64,000 nt of DNA, from positions 1,736,001-1,800,000 of the forward strand of contig JABYQN010000001.1 of assembly GCA_022606135.1 (NCBI GenBank), written 5' to 3'. The notes under the pieces were generated by a model that saw only the letters and a program-made list of their open reading frames with translations, searched no databases and was not told the origin of the DNA. Source of the DNA: Fomes fomentarius (lineage: Eukaryota > Basidiomycota > Agaricomycetes > Polyporales > Polyporaceae). Each line of letters starts with the position of its first letter. Within the stretch, counting starts at the first letter, position 1. Positions 32,906 to 45,626 of this stretch are shown piece by piece. The position numbers were made by a program, and so were the translations under genes.

Positions 32906-35900
32906 CAATCTGACAGCGCCAAAGCCGCTGCTCAGCTAGCACTGGCGGTCGAGATGGAATGACGCTGAACATGGAGGCGCTTGGACAGCGAGCGAGATCT
33001 CGATCTGCAACCATTCATGACACACGTCCATCGCTTATCGCCGGAGTAGGGTCTTGGGAAAAGAAAAAGGCAAGCATGGGCGGGCGAGTGCGATCAGCCT
33101 GATAGACACTCGTGTGCATTGCATCGCTGTCGGAATGGACGACCATCCTATGATCTAGCTCCTCTTGATCGGATTCCCATATCCGGAAGCGCTGCGCGGT
33201 TAGAGAGGTATGTGGGCTACCCTCCGGTGCTCACGGACTTTGGATCTGTGCGGACCGCTCCCACCCGTGGTCTTCGGCTAAAATACGAGCACCCGAACCA
33301 AGGCCACATCCACCGGTAACAGATGAAACAGGAGTAGACACAGATGACGAGACCCCGCTGCAGTGCCCAGCTTCCGTGGTCGAGAAAGGTTCGAGCTCGA
33401 CTGTGTTCGGAAACCGTGCCAGGGTGGCGGATGCACAGCAGCTCGGACTCCAGCAGTGCGATAGCCCAGTTAGACTGCAAATGACATGGACAGGCTGTCA
33501 TTGCCCATCTCATCACGTCCAAAGTGACATGCCCAGGAGCGGCAGGCTCGCAGAGTCGATGCCTTGGCCCTCATGAGGGAAGCGATCGCCCGTACTTCTA
33601 TAATTGAATGTTATGAGTAGTAGCCGGGATCTGTCACGCTTCACCGGTCGCAGCAACGGACATGATAATCGACTTGTGCACATCCATCCATTTAGAGGAC
33701 AGGAACTAGCCAGCCAGACTCAGGAGTGGTGTGTTGTCTGAGCATACGGTGCCCATGTTGCTCGGTGCAACGTATGATAGATAAACACAAGCTCCACCAA
33801 GCAACCGAATGCAGTGCACAGTTGAAACACAAGTTACAAAAATACTCACTGTCTCTAGTGGGCTTCGGCGAATTGGTCTTTTCGAAGGCCATGAACCGAT
33901 GTTATCTTTCTGGTACCCGCATTCCCTGTTGGGGTGGTCAAGATGACGAATATCCGTGCGCCATTACGATAACGGCCAGTGACCGAGCCTGTGTGAACTA
34001 CTTCGGTCATCACCTGGGACTCAGTACAGAAACAGGGTAGCTCCGCTTGCCTCACCTTGATGCACTGCGCACGGTGGAGTCATAATACATTTGACAAAAT
34101 GTCGGAGACCATGCTGGGCGCTGCAGCTTGGTGAACAACTGTAGCAACGGCTGAGAGTATGATTGTCGACAAGTACCAATTATGGCAGCCTCTCAGCAAC
34201 GGGTGAATGCGACACAGCCTGTTAGGTTGTACGTACCAGGTGTTTGTTCGTGAAGATGTTTCCTACCTCATTGAATTGGCTACACTTTGGAGATGCTGGC
34301 GGTCACCAAATTGAATGCAAATTGGTGTGGGAGTCGGAGCTTTTGGCCTGGACAATACAGCAATCATCGACTGTTGCCTTACTGAAAACGGTTGAGTACG
34401 TTGAGTTACGAGAAAGGGTGCCCTAGATCGCATAGATGACGTTAACACGTAGATATCCCACAGTGCGAGGTTCTCACCTGGGCATCAGACTTATCGAATG
34501 TCGTACAAGTTTTCGATGCTTTCTCAGTGTATGCCCTGCCTAGAGAATACAGTTTAGCACAACATAACGTAGCACCGAGCGAAGAACGTACGTTTCTGTG
34601 GATGGCTTATACCAAGAATCGCGTGTGTCGTCCTAGGAGAACCCATACAGATTCTATCACGACGTCTACAAGTGAGAGCACGGTACAAGGGGTACTATTC
34701 ATTTTGGGGCAGAACAAAGGTAACCCGTGGGTTCTCATGTCAGTAGATGCCAGCGGCTTTCAAGGGGGTGGTGTGTGAATTCGCATTCTCACAAGCTTCC
34801 CGGCTATACTTGCGCTCACAATGCACGATAGCGGGCATTGTGTAGGTCACTAGTAAGGATATGGGCTCGAGCACGGTCTGATCGTGCTTTACACCGTTGC
34901 TATCATGCGAAACACGCCATGCGGCCTGTGGAGTGGTGAGGATTATGGAGTAGACATGCATCTACGCAAGGGACGTGTGTTCGTCGCCGAAGACTTGCAC
35001 TCTTTCTTCCGCCGCGGACGTGAACCTTGCGACGCCACCATCAATCGCGAGCCTATTACGAGGGCGATCAGTATACACACGACGGCGCCGACAACCGTGA
35101 AAGATACTCACAGCCAAGACAATGCCTCAGATACATGCGAGGTCTACCCGATATGTCTGGACCTTCGAGATGGCATGTCTATGACAGGTCGCCGCAGGTA
35201 GCAACTTGACAGCTTCTACTCGTCTGTGATTCATTGAAGGAGCTTAGGAACGCCGTGAGCCGACTCAATCGACTTTGCGCGACGGGCGCTGGATCGTGTA
35301 GACATCAGAACGGCGGCTAGAAGGGCAAGTTCAGACGAGAGGGGTAGACTATTCGAAATCGCTTGCATATCCCCCGCGATTCGTCGGACGGGCGGAGATA
35401 AGCCTATTCAGCTATTCCAGCTGCAGCTATTGCGCTCCGTCCCTCACATCAACCAAAGATCGTTACATCCTGAGGATTCAGAACAGCGCTCTCAGCCTGC
35501 ATGGGCAATAGGTCAGGGTGGGCAAGATGCTCTTACTTTAGCGCGGACGTTGATAGGGGGATCTATGCACCAGTTTGGCCTCTTCCAGGGCAGATTGGAG
35601 ACCTTTGATTCACAAAACTACGCATCTTGACGATTACGGTGTAGATCAACACTTCCACGATGAATTCGCCTCCGGTCTGTCAAAGACATCAGTTAAGCTC
35701 GTAAAACGGACGCAGTAGTCCCTACCAGTATAAGATCAGAAGAGGTCGTTCCGGATGGAGTCCGAGTCAGTCAATGACAGATGCACGTCGTCCTGATGTT
35801 CAAGACCCCCAAAATGCGGCGGGAGTACTAACTTGAATTGCCTGGCGTCCGCTCCGACTCGGAGTCAGTATATCCCGAAGTGGCGATAGTGGTATGTCTG

Positions 35901-36768
35901 TCTCACCTGGGTTACAGCGCGCCGCTGAGCGGATCATTGAACAGGAGTCAAAATCGCGCAGCCGGATATACTGACATGCTGGCAGAAGCCAAGAGAGTTG
36001 AGTAGGATGGACTAAACCAACGTGGTGACAGTAGGCGCGCAATAGGCATCATTTCACCAATCAGAACAGGGTGTTGGCACAGCCACCGACGTCGACCGTC
36101 CGACAACCACGCACCATCGCAAAGCAGACGTACTCTGCGCAATGCACTCTGTAGAACGATACTTGTTTCAATCGGACTAGTTGCGAGTACATAAAAGACA
36201 GTGATGGTAGTAGTACTAGATACGACAACACGAACACGAACGAACAGACGGAAGACAGGATGGAGACCAACTTTAGTCCGAGACAAAGTGAGGGAGGGTA
36301 TGTATGTATGTATGTATGTATGTACGAGATTGAAGCCGCTCGCCAAGGGGGATGAGTGTGATGCAACAAGAGCCAAATGCGTACTAATAAATATAGATGC
36401 GGGTGGTGGGCGGGCTAGATGGTGGCCCTGAGATTAGGAGCAGGGGTGTGCAAGAGATGTGCGAGAGGACGGATTCGTGGGGTGCTTGGTTGCGCTCTGT
36501 CGCTCCAGTCCGCTTGGATTAGCGCGTAACAAAGCTCCTCTGGTATTGCAAGCGCTTGCATGCGTCGTCTCATGGGGGGCCAATCACCCAAGATGCGCAG
36601 TTCATGGGCACGTAAAGGTGACCAAGCGATGGACGGATAGGAGTGCGCAGGCAGCAGCAATGCACTCTGCTGCGCTGTTAGGTAGGCTCCGCAGGACGTA
36701 TGTACCATGATGGAGCGGTCTCATGGAATCCGCTAGCAAGACGACGGCTTCCGTAACACTGAAGGCGT
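32906..36768. other. Long gene-poor stretch
   Basis: About 3.9 kb with no frame that shows a domain, a convincing splice chain or strong coding character on either strand; the longest are about 100 to 140 codons. It includes a GTAT microsatellite. It might be decayed mobile DNA or contain non-coding RNA genes, but nothing visible identifies either. Confidence 0.5.
36299..36324. repeat. (GTAT)n microsatellite
   Basis: Six to seven uninterrupted GTAT units lie in the gene-poor stretch. A simple tandem repeat, likely length-variable; no function suggested. Confidence 0.85.
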
Positions 36769-39700
36769 TCACGTGCCCATAGCGAGAATCAAGGCTAGAT
36801 CCTGTTCACTAGCGGCGTTCAACTCCCGGGAGCGAGCTTTGAGGCGTACTAGGGAAAGTTACGACACTTTAACGTTTGTTGCTATAGACCAACTGTTATG
36901 CCACTTACGCATGCGGTCGAGGCTGAGTAATACGACCTTCGCACCGCCAGCCACGTCCTTCGCAGCAGCGTCGTCACCAGAAAGTATCGCTGACCTGTCG
37001 ACCCAGTGTTCGTCTTGCCACACTGCTGCGAGCAGAATGAGGTCATCCATATTCCTCTCTCTCGTGTGGCTGGAGAAGTCGACTTGTTCCGTTCGCACGT
37101 TGAGGTTGGTCAGGTAGTTGCCCCGTGACGTCTGGACCTTGAGAGACAGCGAGTGGGAGCGGATGTGCGTGGTGACGTAGTTCAATGCCGCTGTGGCAGC
37201 CTCACCGAGAGCGGACATGTTACTTGACTGGCCGTCGAGTTCCATGATGACTGGAAGCGGAACGACCACTGTCCAGCGGTTGCTCTCAACCAGCGCCGAG
37301 ATTTCCGCAAGCGACGAGAGAAGGATGTTCGTGTCGACGACGAGCACCGTGTATCCGGGCACGACACGCAACGACTGTCGCGTAGCCTCGGACTTGCGCC
37401 CAGGCCCCCGTGGACGGCGACGAGAGACGGTTACATCGCGCTGGCTCGTCTCGAGCAGGGACTCCAGATACCGCTGGCGCGCCTGAACAAATTAAGGTCA
37501 ACCTTGGCTACCGCCTGATGGATCGAAGAAGGCCTACCTTGAGTCTCCGGATCTCCTCCGTGTCCTGCTCACCATCCTCGAGTTCGTCACCTGACTCATC
37601 ATCCATATGCATGTCCTCTGCATCGTCCACCTCCATCGAGTCATCGTCCCACCTCGTCCCTCGCAACCGTTGCTGCTCCAGCTCCAGCTCCCGCTGTTCC
37701 TCCTCCTTCCAGCGCACAACTTTACTAGCCAGAACACCCTCAACCCGCCAGCACGGTCGTCCGTCCTGCGGTGACGACGGCGTAAACTTGAACCCGTGGG
37801 TATCGCGTGCGATGCGAAGTCCTGCACGTGCAAGGCGCACCCATCGCCTCTTCTCAGGAGACTGCTCCTTCGTATCACGCTCATCGGTCTCGTCTTCGAT
37901 GACACCGTCCATGGCCTGTTCGGGCATCTCGACGCGATCCAGGACCTCGACCTCGATGTTGCGTTCCTCGCCAGCTGCGTCGACTTCCTTGTTCCAGAAG
38001 CCGCGCTCGAATACCTTCTTGCCACCCCATCCCATACCACGTACACACCAGTCCTCCGGAAGAGGGCTACAGCCACTGGTGAGGAGGAGTCCACCTTCTG
38101 TGCTGACCTTCTGATGCTCCCGGAGGACATCTCGACGAGGGATATTTGTCAGGAACGTGGCGAGCTCCTCCCAAGGAATAGAGCGCTCCAATGCCGTTCG
38201 AGCCGTGGGTTCGCGGAGGACGGTCGCGAGGAAGGTGAGAATGATAGTATTGTACGGGTTGAGCGTAGGGGGTGAGTATTCGCTCGGACGGCGGAAGGGA
38301 TGACGGAGTGTGTGTGACAACATGACGAATGTGAGCTGCATCGCGTACTTTAACGTCGCGGGGAGCTCAGGTTCGTGAGGCGCAGGGTCGGAAGTTTCGT
38401 TTGCGCCAGAGGCCATCTTGTCGACATCGACCTCCTCATCATCAACATCCATCTTGGAGTTGTCGCCGTCGAGACGCTTCGCCATCAGGACCTTGATTCT
38501 CCCTGCGGTGGCACCTGTCGGGAGAGTCGGGCTGAAGTTAGGGCCGCCAAGACTTCTGGTTTCGATACCGGAGACCCGACGCAGCACCGCAGTGGGACGG
38601 CCATACTCGAGAAGCGCACAGACATTGACGAGCGCCATCATGATCCACTCGCGCTCCTCGACCTGCTCGCTATCTGTGGAACAACTTGTTAGCTCACTAC
38701 TCAGCGTAACGGTACACTCAACCTACCTCCAAGCTGGAGCTTCTCCTGAAAACGCTCCAAAACGCGCTTGAAGTCGTCGAGCTGGATGTTCGTGAACAGC
38801 ATACCGTGTAAGAGAACGAAGAGCTCGGAAAGCTTCGCGTCTGGCGCTTGTCGGCGCGCCTGTGCAGTTGGTGACCACATGGCGAGCACAGACTCGCGGG
38901 CAGTGGAAAACGGATGGAGCGCCACCATACTACGGTCCACAGGTGTCAGTGTTATACTTGTTACAGTGCGACAGGCAGAAATACCTCTTGACAAAGTGGT
39001 AGACACCACGGAGCTCTTCGTCCGTTCCGTCCTTGTCTCTGCACAGCAAACCGAGATGGTGCTGTAGCTTCCCAGAGTTGGGCGTAATTGCGAGACCACG
39101 CGCAAACCATTCCTTGGCCACTTGGCGCCACCGCTCCTTGTCCGGATCGAGCTCCATGAGTCGGGCGGCTTCTTGACCGACCGATGGGATATTTTGCATG
39201 TGGATAGCTGCAGCTCCCGCAACTGCATCCAGCCCCAACTGCATCTCTGCCTGCGATGACTGCGGACTGTCATCGATACGCGCAGGTGTTGGAGAGACTG
39301 CGTTCGATCGCACGTCAGTATTGGGCGGGTTCGGAGAAGAAGGCCGAGGGGTATTCGAAGCGAGGAGGTTATTGTTAGCGATCGCGGATGCCGTGAGGGT
39401 GTTGCTCGAGGTGTGAGTCCCCTCAATTAGCGCGCTGACCGCCATCCAATATCTTGATAGGTCGCCTAGAGCTTCGAGGAATGCACCGCGATACAGCATG
39501 TAATTGCGCTCCTCGATGAGGCCGCCATAGAATACGTAGGCGTAATTGAGGAATTGCTGCAAAGGGTTTGAGAGTTCAGTTATCGTTAGTACTGCCAGTA
39601 GGACTCACCTGCAAGTACTCCAATGCAACCTGCGAGCTCGTCGGCGGTCGCGCGGCGTGGCGCAAAGATTCCAGGAGATGGTAGAATGCATGAGACCATA

Positions 39701-40955
39701 ACCGGATGATGAGGTTGTACTTCTGTGGGATGTTCTTCAAAGATGCAGGAACAGTTGGCGCTAACGTGAGTGTGAGCATCTCACGTATGCTCTCCGCAAG
39801 CCTGGAAGACGACGTGAGTATGACTAATGCATAATCACAGAATCATACGTACTGCTGGTGCTCAGAAACGAGTTTCCGCCACCGTTCAGACTCATTCTCC
39901 TCATTCGCAGCGTCTCTTGTCGCACCAGGGCCCGGCCGTCCCTTGATTAAGACGCCCACTGTCGACGCCGCACGTTCGCCATCGTCGGCACGTTCACGAT
40001 CCCGATCATTCCCAAGTAGCTTGCTCTCCAGTCCGCTAATCGTCCGGTACACTTCCTTCAACTTGCGCGAGAAGGCATTAGCACTAGATGCACTGTCCTC
40101 GGATCTTGCGCGAGCAGGATTAGAGGAGTCGAAGAGAGCGGAGGATGCAGAGGAAGAGTCTGTAGCGGAGGATAAGGTGAAGTTTGAAGAGATGGAGGAA
40201 TGTGCGTAGGAGGCAGAGGAAGTGGAAGAAGCCGACACCCAATCACCGGAAGACTTGGGCGTGGGCGTCGGCCGTCCGGTGCTCGGAGAACCATTTGTTG
40301 GGGGATTCGCACCGTGATGACGGTTCTGGGATGAGAAAAGGACCGCGTCGTGTTTGCGAGGGTCGAAGAGTTGACGATGCGAATCAGGAACACCGCGAGG
40401 TGGGTGCGCGGGCTGGAGTATCCGCGGGTGCATCGCACGCGGGGAATGCGAACTCGATGCGCCGTCTGACATTGCGTCTGGCTCTGAGGTGATGGCAGTT
40501 CTCCGTATAGGGTCGGCGTTGGGGTTGTAGAGCTTGCCGGGACTTCCATTCGCAGCAGGTCGCGCATGCGCAGTCCTGGGCGAATTGGGCGAGATCTTGA
40601 GGCGACGCGAGAAATCGTCCGGGTCAGCTTCCATCTGAGATGGGGATGCTTCCGAGACGATGATATTGGGATTGGAGATGAGAGGGGGGCATGCAGCCTG
40701 CGTGGCGAAGAGGGACGCGCAGCAGACGTTCTGGGGGAGGACGTCGAGGGTCGTTCGGACCGCTCGCGGGGTGCAGCGGTACTATAGTACGCGAAGGTAG
40801 CTGTGAGTGCGACAAAGAAGAGCAAGAATGGGCAAGACGTACGCTTGCTTTCTCCTCAGTGCAATAATCCTGTCTGCAATGTCCGGCTGCGCAGCTTCTC
40901 TCTCCTTGCCCTTCCTCGATACTGTGGCGATTTTGGTCTGAGACGGCTCCTGCAT
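36769..40955 (-). CDS. EST1/SMG6-type protein with C-terminal PIN nuclease domain
   Basis: This protein combines a telomerase-associated EST1/SMG 14-3-3-like and helical-repeat region with a PIN endonuclease domain, as in SMG6, the nuclease of nonsense-mediated mRNA decay. The N-terminal third is Ser/Pro-rich (from MEADPDDFSRRLKISP at 40634). LKEVYRTISGLESKLLGN, RLWSHAFYHLLESLRHA and QQFLNYAYVFYGGLIEERN form the EST1 core; WFARGLAITPNSGKLQHHLG is the repeat region. An acidic coiled stretch precedes the PIN domain: VLVVDTNILLSSL, VIMELDG, RNMDDLILLAAV and LSGDDAAAKD supply the acidic metal ligands. The last exon reads RLKARSRELNAASEQDLALI and ends at 36769. The start is uncertain: an upstream exon (MQEPSQTKIATVSRKG) begins at 40955 but its join was not resolved; 40634 is the fallback. 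Confidence 0.88.
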
Positions 40956-42765
40956 GGTGGTGGGGAGGGAGATTAGAGAGCGCGTCGACGCCCGAAAATA
41001 AGAAAGAGGTGGAGGTTGTTGGGAGAGAAGGAAGCGGCGGAGGGACAGAGGATGGGTGCTGCGATGCGCAGTGAGGGATAGCGGGATCTGCTCTCAGCCA
41101 ATTGCAAAGTTGGGCACTCCGGGACGCCTGCGCACTCCGCAGTCTCCCCAGCTGCGCACTCAATCTCGATCGATCGTCACCTACCGTCACGCTCTTCCCT
41201 TATCCACGCCCTCTCACCGCCAAACAGCCGCGCGTCACGGCCTGTCACAGTGGGTCACGGCGCTGCGGCACCGTTGGAGGGTCAAGAACGTTGTCCTCTC
41301 GCGCGCGTTCACTTCATCCCCTCCGCTGCGCCCCGTCATCCCCGACGACCAGGCTCTCGCAGTCGTCCCCGCCGCCGTCCTCGCCGTCTCCTTGCTCCTG
41401 ACTACGCTCCCAAACTACGCCCTGCGCCGGCGACGCGTGCCGCGCCTGAGCCCTCAGGGCGTGCCTGTTTGCTCAGTGCTCACGGCATCAGCATGTTGTC
41501 TTGGTGTGCCGTCTGTGCTCACGGCCGCTCGTCTTCGCTCGCTTTCTCTCTCCGTCGGTCCCTCCTCGGAATCTGCACTTTCCCGGGGCCGTCCCTGCCA
41601 GCGTCTCGACATTCATATCCGCAGTTCTCACCCGTGTCACGCATCGCCTCCCAAATTCCCCTCGCCCTCACACAAACTCAGCCCAAGTTCCGCCCCTTTC
41701 GTCCTGTGTGTACCATGCCCGTGGTTATAAATGTCTCGCAATCTACGCTCTACCCCGACGTCCCCGTATCCCTTCCCATGTAGATTGCAAGAATGCCTCT
41801 TGCTTTCCGTCGATATCAGCGCGCCCATATAGCCGCGCCCACTCCTGCCTGTCACCTTAGGCTTACAGGAAAACAGCCACATCCGCATCGCACCGCGCGC
41901 CACTGTCGAGCGGTTCGAAGACGTATTCCCTACCTCACGGACCGCCACGGACCACACACAAGTGTCAGATGGCCTTTTCCCCTCTGCCATGCGGCTTACG
42001 TTCACGGCCTCCCTTGCATCGATAGCGGTCTACTATTACCTCCGCTGGTTTTGCGACTACTGACCGGTTTTATAAACCCGAGATCTTGTACTGACACACC
42101 ACAACATCGCCTCACATGCAGACGTATACACTGGATGAACACATCGCGGCTGTCGAACGAGAGCAATGCTACTATTCGCAGAGGCTGGACTTCCCCTTCC
42201 GTCTCTAGTGCTGGCAATTTCTACCCAGAATATCGGACACGAAGCCGGTACAAGATGGTTCTGAAGTCTCAGTTACACGAGGATATGGAATTCCCACCAT
42301 GTACCTATACATCTTGTACCTCCCATTGAGCGCCAGATTGACATGTTGGACCCAACGATCTTTGACACGCCCCGGCAGGATGGTGAGCACAGCTGGTATC
42401 ATGAGTATTGTCTTCCTTACCGTTAGACCCACAGATTGGGCCCAGGTTTGTGCCAGCCGTGCTCCATCTCCAATCAAACTAAGGGTGATATAAATAGACC
42501 CCATCTCCACAAGCTGGCACTAGTTTGGGCCTGGGCGTGAATAATGTGTCTACAGAAACAAAGCCTACAATCGCTGTCACGGACCCAGTATACGCCCTAC
42601 GCCTTTGAGATCCCGCGGAGCTGTTCATAGCCCAAACATCTACCCAATCCCCATAGCTTAGTTAGAACTACCGCCCAGTTACAAGTGTGCCCAGCTCAGC
42701 ATGTCGTAAAGTGATCTCTCCCACCGACCGGTGTCCAGAAAACTCACGTCAAAAGAGAGGCTTCG
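40956..42765. other. Intergenic stretch; one weak candidate gene
   Basis: The left half is very CT-rich and has a 224-codon plus-strand frame (41056-41730) that looks compositional, without motifs. At 42071-42076 a TATAAA lies 45 bp before an ATG at 42116 whose frame starts MQTYTLDEHIAAVERE but stops after 30 codons. No complete gene can be supported. Confidence 0.45.
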
Positions 42766-44834
42766 TCACCATGCGTGATGACCGCCGCTCACGAGTATGC
42801 TACAAGCGAACGCCACTTCGTGTCAGTACCTCCTCTTCCCTGAAAGCATCAAAGACACGCACTCGCTTCCCGTGCAGAATGAGCTAGCGTCGCTCGCGAG
42901 CCAGGTCACTACGCCGCGCAGCTCGTCAGGGCGTCCGATTCGCCCGAACGGGTTCAGGCTCGCCCATTTATCCAGCAGGTGCGGCTGCGCGTCAAGGTAT
43001 GCTGCGGTCATGCTACGTCGAGAGAGCCGTCAGTTACAGTACGCGTCAATGATAGTACGTCTCTATCCAGATGGAAGATCCCGTCGAACAGCTCCGATCG
43101 CCTTCAGTCAGACGCAGTAGTCTAGCAAATCCCAATGCAGGAATGCGCTGGTAATGCAGAGGTGCGCAATGACACAGAGTAATCCGACCACAAAGCAGGC
43201 TGAAGGACAACGGAGGATGAGAAACCCGACCTGATACCCCAATGTGCGCTCTTTGCTCGCGCTCCCACTCCAGCCACAAGAGCGGCGATTGTATAAAAAT
43301 ATCCGGGTTCACAACATACGCCGGAGCGCACCCGGGATGGGCGCGCGCACCGTCACGCCTTCGGGACGATGCCCGCGCCTGGCCGTCATCTGGGCAGAAT
43401 GAGAGACCACACACGCACCCGGCTGATCGGTGACAGGAGATGAAGGATTACGGGAATCGAGTTGGTGACGTACTTCGTGTAAATATGCCCAGGACTGAGA
43501 GTGTTGACTCTGATGCGCTTCGGGCCCAGCTCGCAGGCCATGCTGCGAGCCATTTGCAGCACAGCGGATTTGGAAGTGTTGTATGACACCCATGCGTGGT
43601 CCTAGAGGGCGGACGGACAAGGTCCGCCAGCAGCAACGCAGAGCATCAATGAATGTCACGTCCGCAGCTTGGCCACACCGCAGACGTAGGACGCAACGCC
43701 AAGTGTCGGCCGCCGCCTGCGGCGAAGTGTGCGAGAACTTGTGCGATACGCTTTGAGCAACACACGTACCTTGTTGGTGATGCTGCCGCTCATACTGGCG
43801 ATGAGGATGATGCTTCCCCCGTTCCCGAAGCGATCCATTTGCTGGCCCGCTGCCTGGGCGGTGAATAGAACTCCGTTCACATTCACATCCATCACCTACA
43901 GACCGACAATAGATCTGGTCAGCATACATAATCCATAAACCGACCATGCGCCGTGCGCCATGTCTCAATGTACCAGACCGCCAAGGGGTGCTGCGGGGCG
44001 ACCTATGGATTCAACGCTTATGAAACTCGTGTGAAGCATGCGCCGCATGATGTCCCATTCGGAATCGGATAACAGTGACGCGCACTGCGCAGCACCAGGA
44101 CATGCACGGACGGTACCTGCTTATTACCTGGCCCGCGGCGAATGATACGCGCCATAACTGAACTGGGCCAGATACTGACCTCCTGGAACTGCTTCGCCGG
44201 ATACCTCAAGCAATCCGTATGGCTCTTCAGGATTCCGGCCGCAGCGACGCACGCGTCCAACCGGCCTTCTCGTTCGCCCACTGTCTCGCCGGCCTTCCAT
44301 ACTGCCTCCTGGTCGCGGACGTCCACGCTGATATATTCGAGACGGCCCTGGCTCGGGAGGCCTTCGAGCCGTGCAGCGTAATCCCGAACCTTCGTCCACT
44401 CTTCGCCCGGCTGTTTTGGCAGGTCCATGCAGTAGACGGCACGCGCCCCCGCCTCAACTAGCGCGAGTGCCATCTCGAGTCCGAGCCCACGGTTTCCGCC
44501 CGAAACGAGGGCGACGCGGTCGGTGAGAGAGAATTCATGCGTGAAAAGAGTCGGTTTCGCGGCTGCCGAACAGTGGAAGATCGTAACTCATGAGTACGCA
44601 GAGAAATGGGGCTATGAGCGAGAGAATCTACGTACGTTCCGATGAAGACGAGGTCAAAGCTCTTTCAACACCGATTGGGCCATAGGGAGGAGGCGGGCCC
44701 GTCCCTTTCCCGCGCCCGGAGTCCGACACTCTGACGGTACTCGAAAAACTCGCTCGTTGAAGCGGTAGGCCAAAGAGACGCGTTCGAGTCGCGCCTCTGA
44801 GCACCGAAAGCGATAATACCAGTCTTGAGGTCAT
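42766..44834 (-). CDS. Short-chain dehydrogenase/reductase with mitochondrial presequence
   Basis: A classical NAD(P)-dependent SDR oxidoreductase, related to sorbose/mannitol-type reductases; substrate unknown. The start at 44834 gives MTSRLVLSLSVLRGATRTRL then LQRASFSSTVRVS, a typical Arg/Ser-rich mitochondrial targeting sequence. After an intron, DRVALVSGGNRGLGLEMALA is the nucleotide-binding loop. CVAAAGI is the NAG-equivalent motif; VMDVNVNGVLFTAQAAGQQM and IILIASMSGSITNK hold the Asn and Ser. The catalytic Tyr-Lys pair is in VSYNTSKSAVLQMARSMACE, then VNTLSPGHIYTKYV. The C-terminus DASSFCTGSDILVSGGHHAW needs a last intron and ends at 42766. All catalytic residues are present. Confidence 0.9.
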
Positions 44835-45626
44835 AGTGCTCTGAGCGTACGTGATTGTAGGTTTTCCACGATGGCCGAGGGTCTGCAGGCAAGCCGAAAT
44901 GATTGCGATAGTGTAGGCGCCGCCGATGTCGATGAGGGGTGGGTTTCGAAGACGTATGGAGCGTGTTGCTATCGAATCGAATCCATACTTATACCGAGCG
45001 AACACAGTGCGTGTGTGAGCTGAAGGAGCTCGTACATAACAGAAGTGGGGTCATGGGACTGTCATGGGATTCCACCAGACACCGCGAATCTCAGAAGCGA
45101 CCTCTGGATAGGGTGGGTGCAATAGGCTTCGAGCATGAACAACAGGTAGCCTTGAACGTCATGCGGATATAGTTAATTAGGCGGACGGTCCAGAAGGTGA
45201 TGGTGGGCGAAACAGAGTGCAGCAAGCGCTCATCGCCGCGTCCTCTTGACCGCTTTGCCTCTCACTTCGTAATCAGTTTCACTCACCTGAGCTGCTTCTC
45301 TCTCCGAGATAGTTCGTAAGTGATGCCTGAAGTATACGTGCATGAGACTAGGTATGAATCATATGACTACTTATAACATGTCGAAATTTCCTCAGAACCG
45401 GCGCGGGATTCGCGCAGATGTTATCGGCTAGTGGGATGCCCAAAGATGGCGGGAGGATGGTTAAAATGGCCTCCCGAGGAGCCTAGAGGGCCAAAGGATG
45501 TCCTGTGGGATGCCTTTTCCCTGGGATGCGTGGGGGATATTTACGACATACTACTAGTTAACAGCGTACAGATTATCTAGTGGGCACATACTATACTCAA
45601 GGCGATAGTGTGAGTAGTCATCTCGC
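44835..45626. other. Intergenic stretch, nothing recognised
   Basis: Promoter side of the SDR gene and 3' side of the SnoaL-like gene; no motif-bearing frame seen. Confidence 0.5.

Noticed and set aside
37410..38114. 234-codon plus-strand frame
   Set aside because: Antisense shadow of the SMG6-like coding exons; Ser/Arg-rich text only.
41056..41730. 224-codon plus-strand frame
   Set aside because: CT-rich composition keeps it open; Ser/Pro/Arg-rich text without motifs, and overlapping frames are open too.
44835..45005. Upstream start for the SDR protein (MFARYKYGFD...)
   Set aside because: The downstream ATG at 44834 begins a well-formed mitochondrial presequence; the extension has no targeting character.
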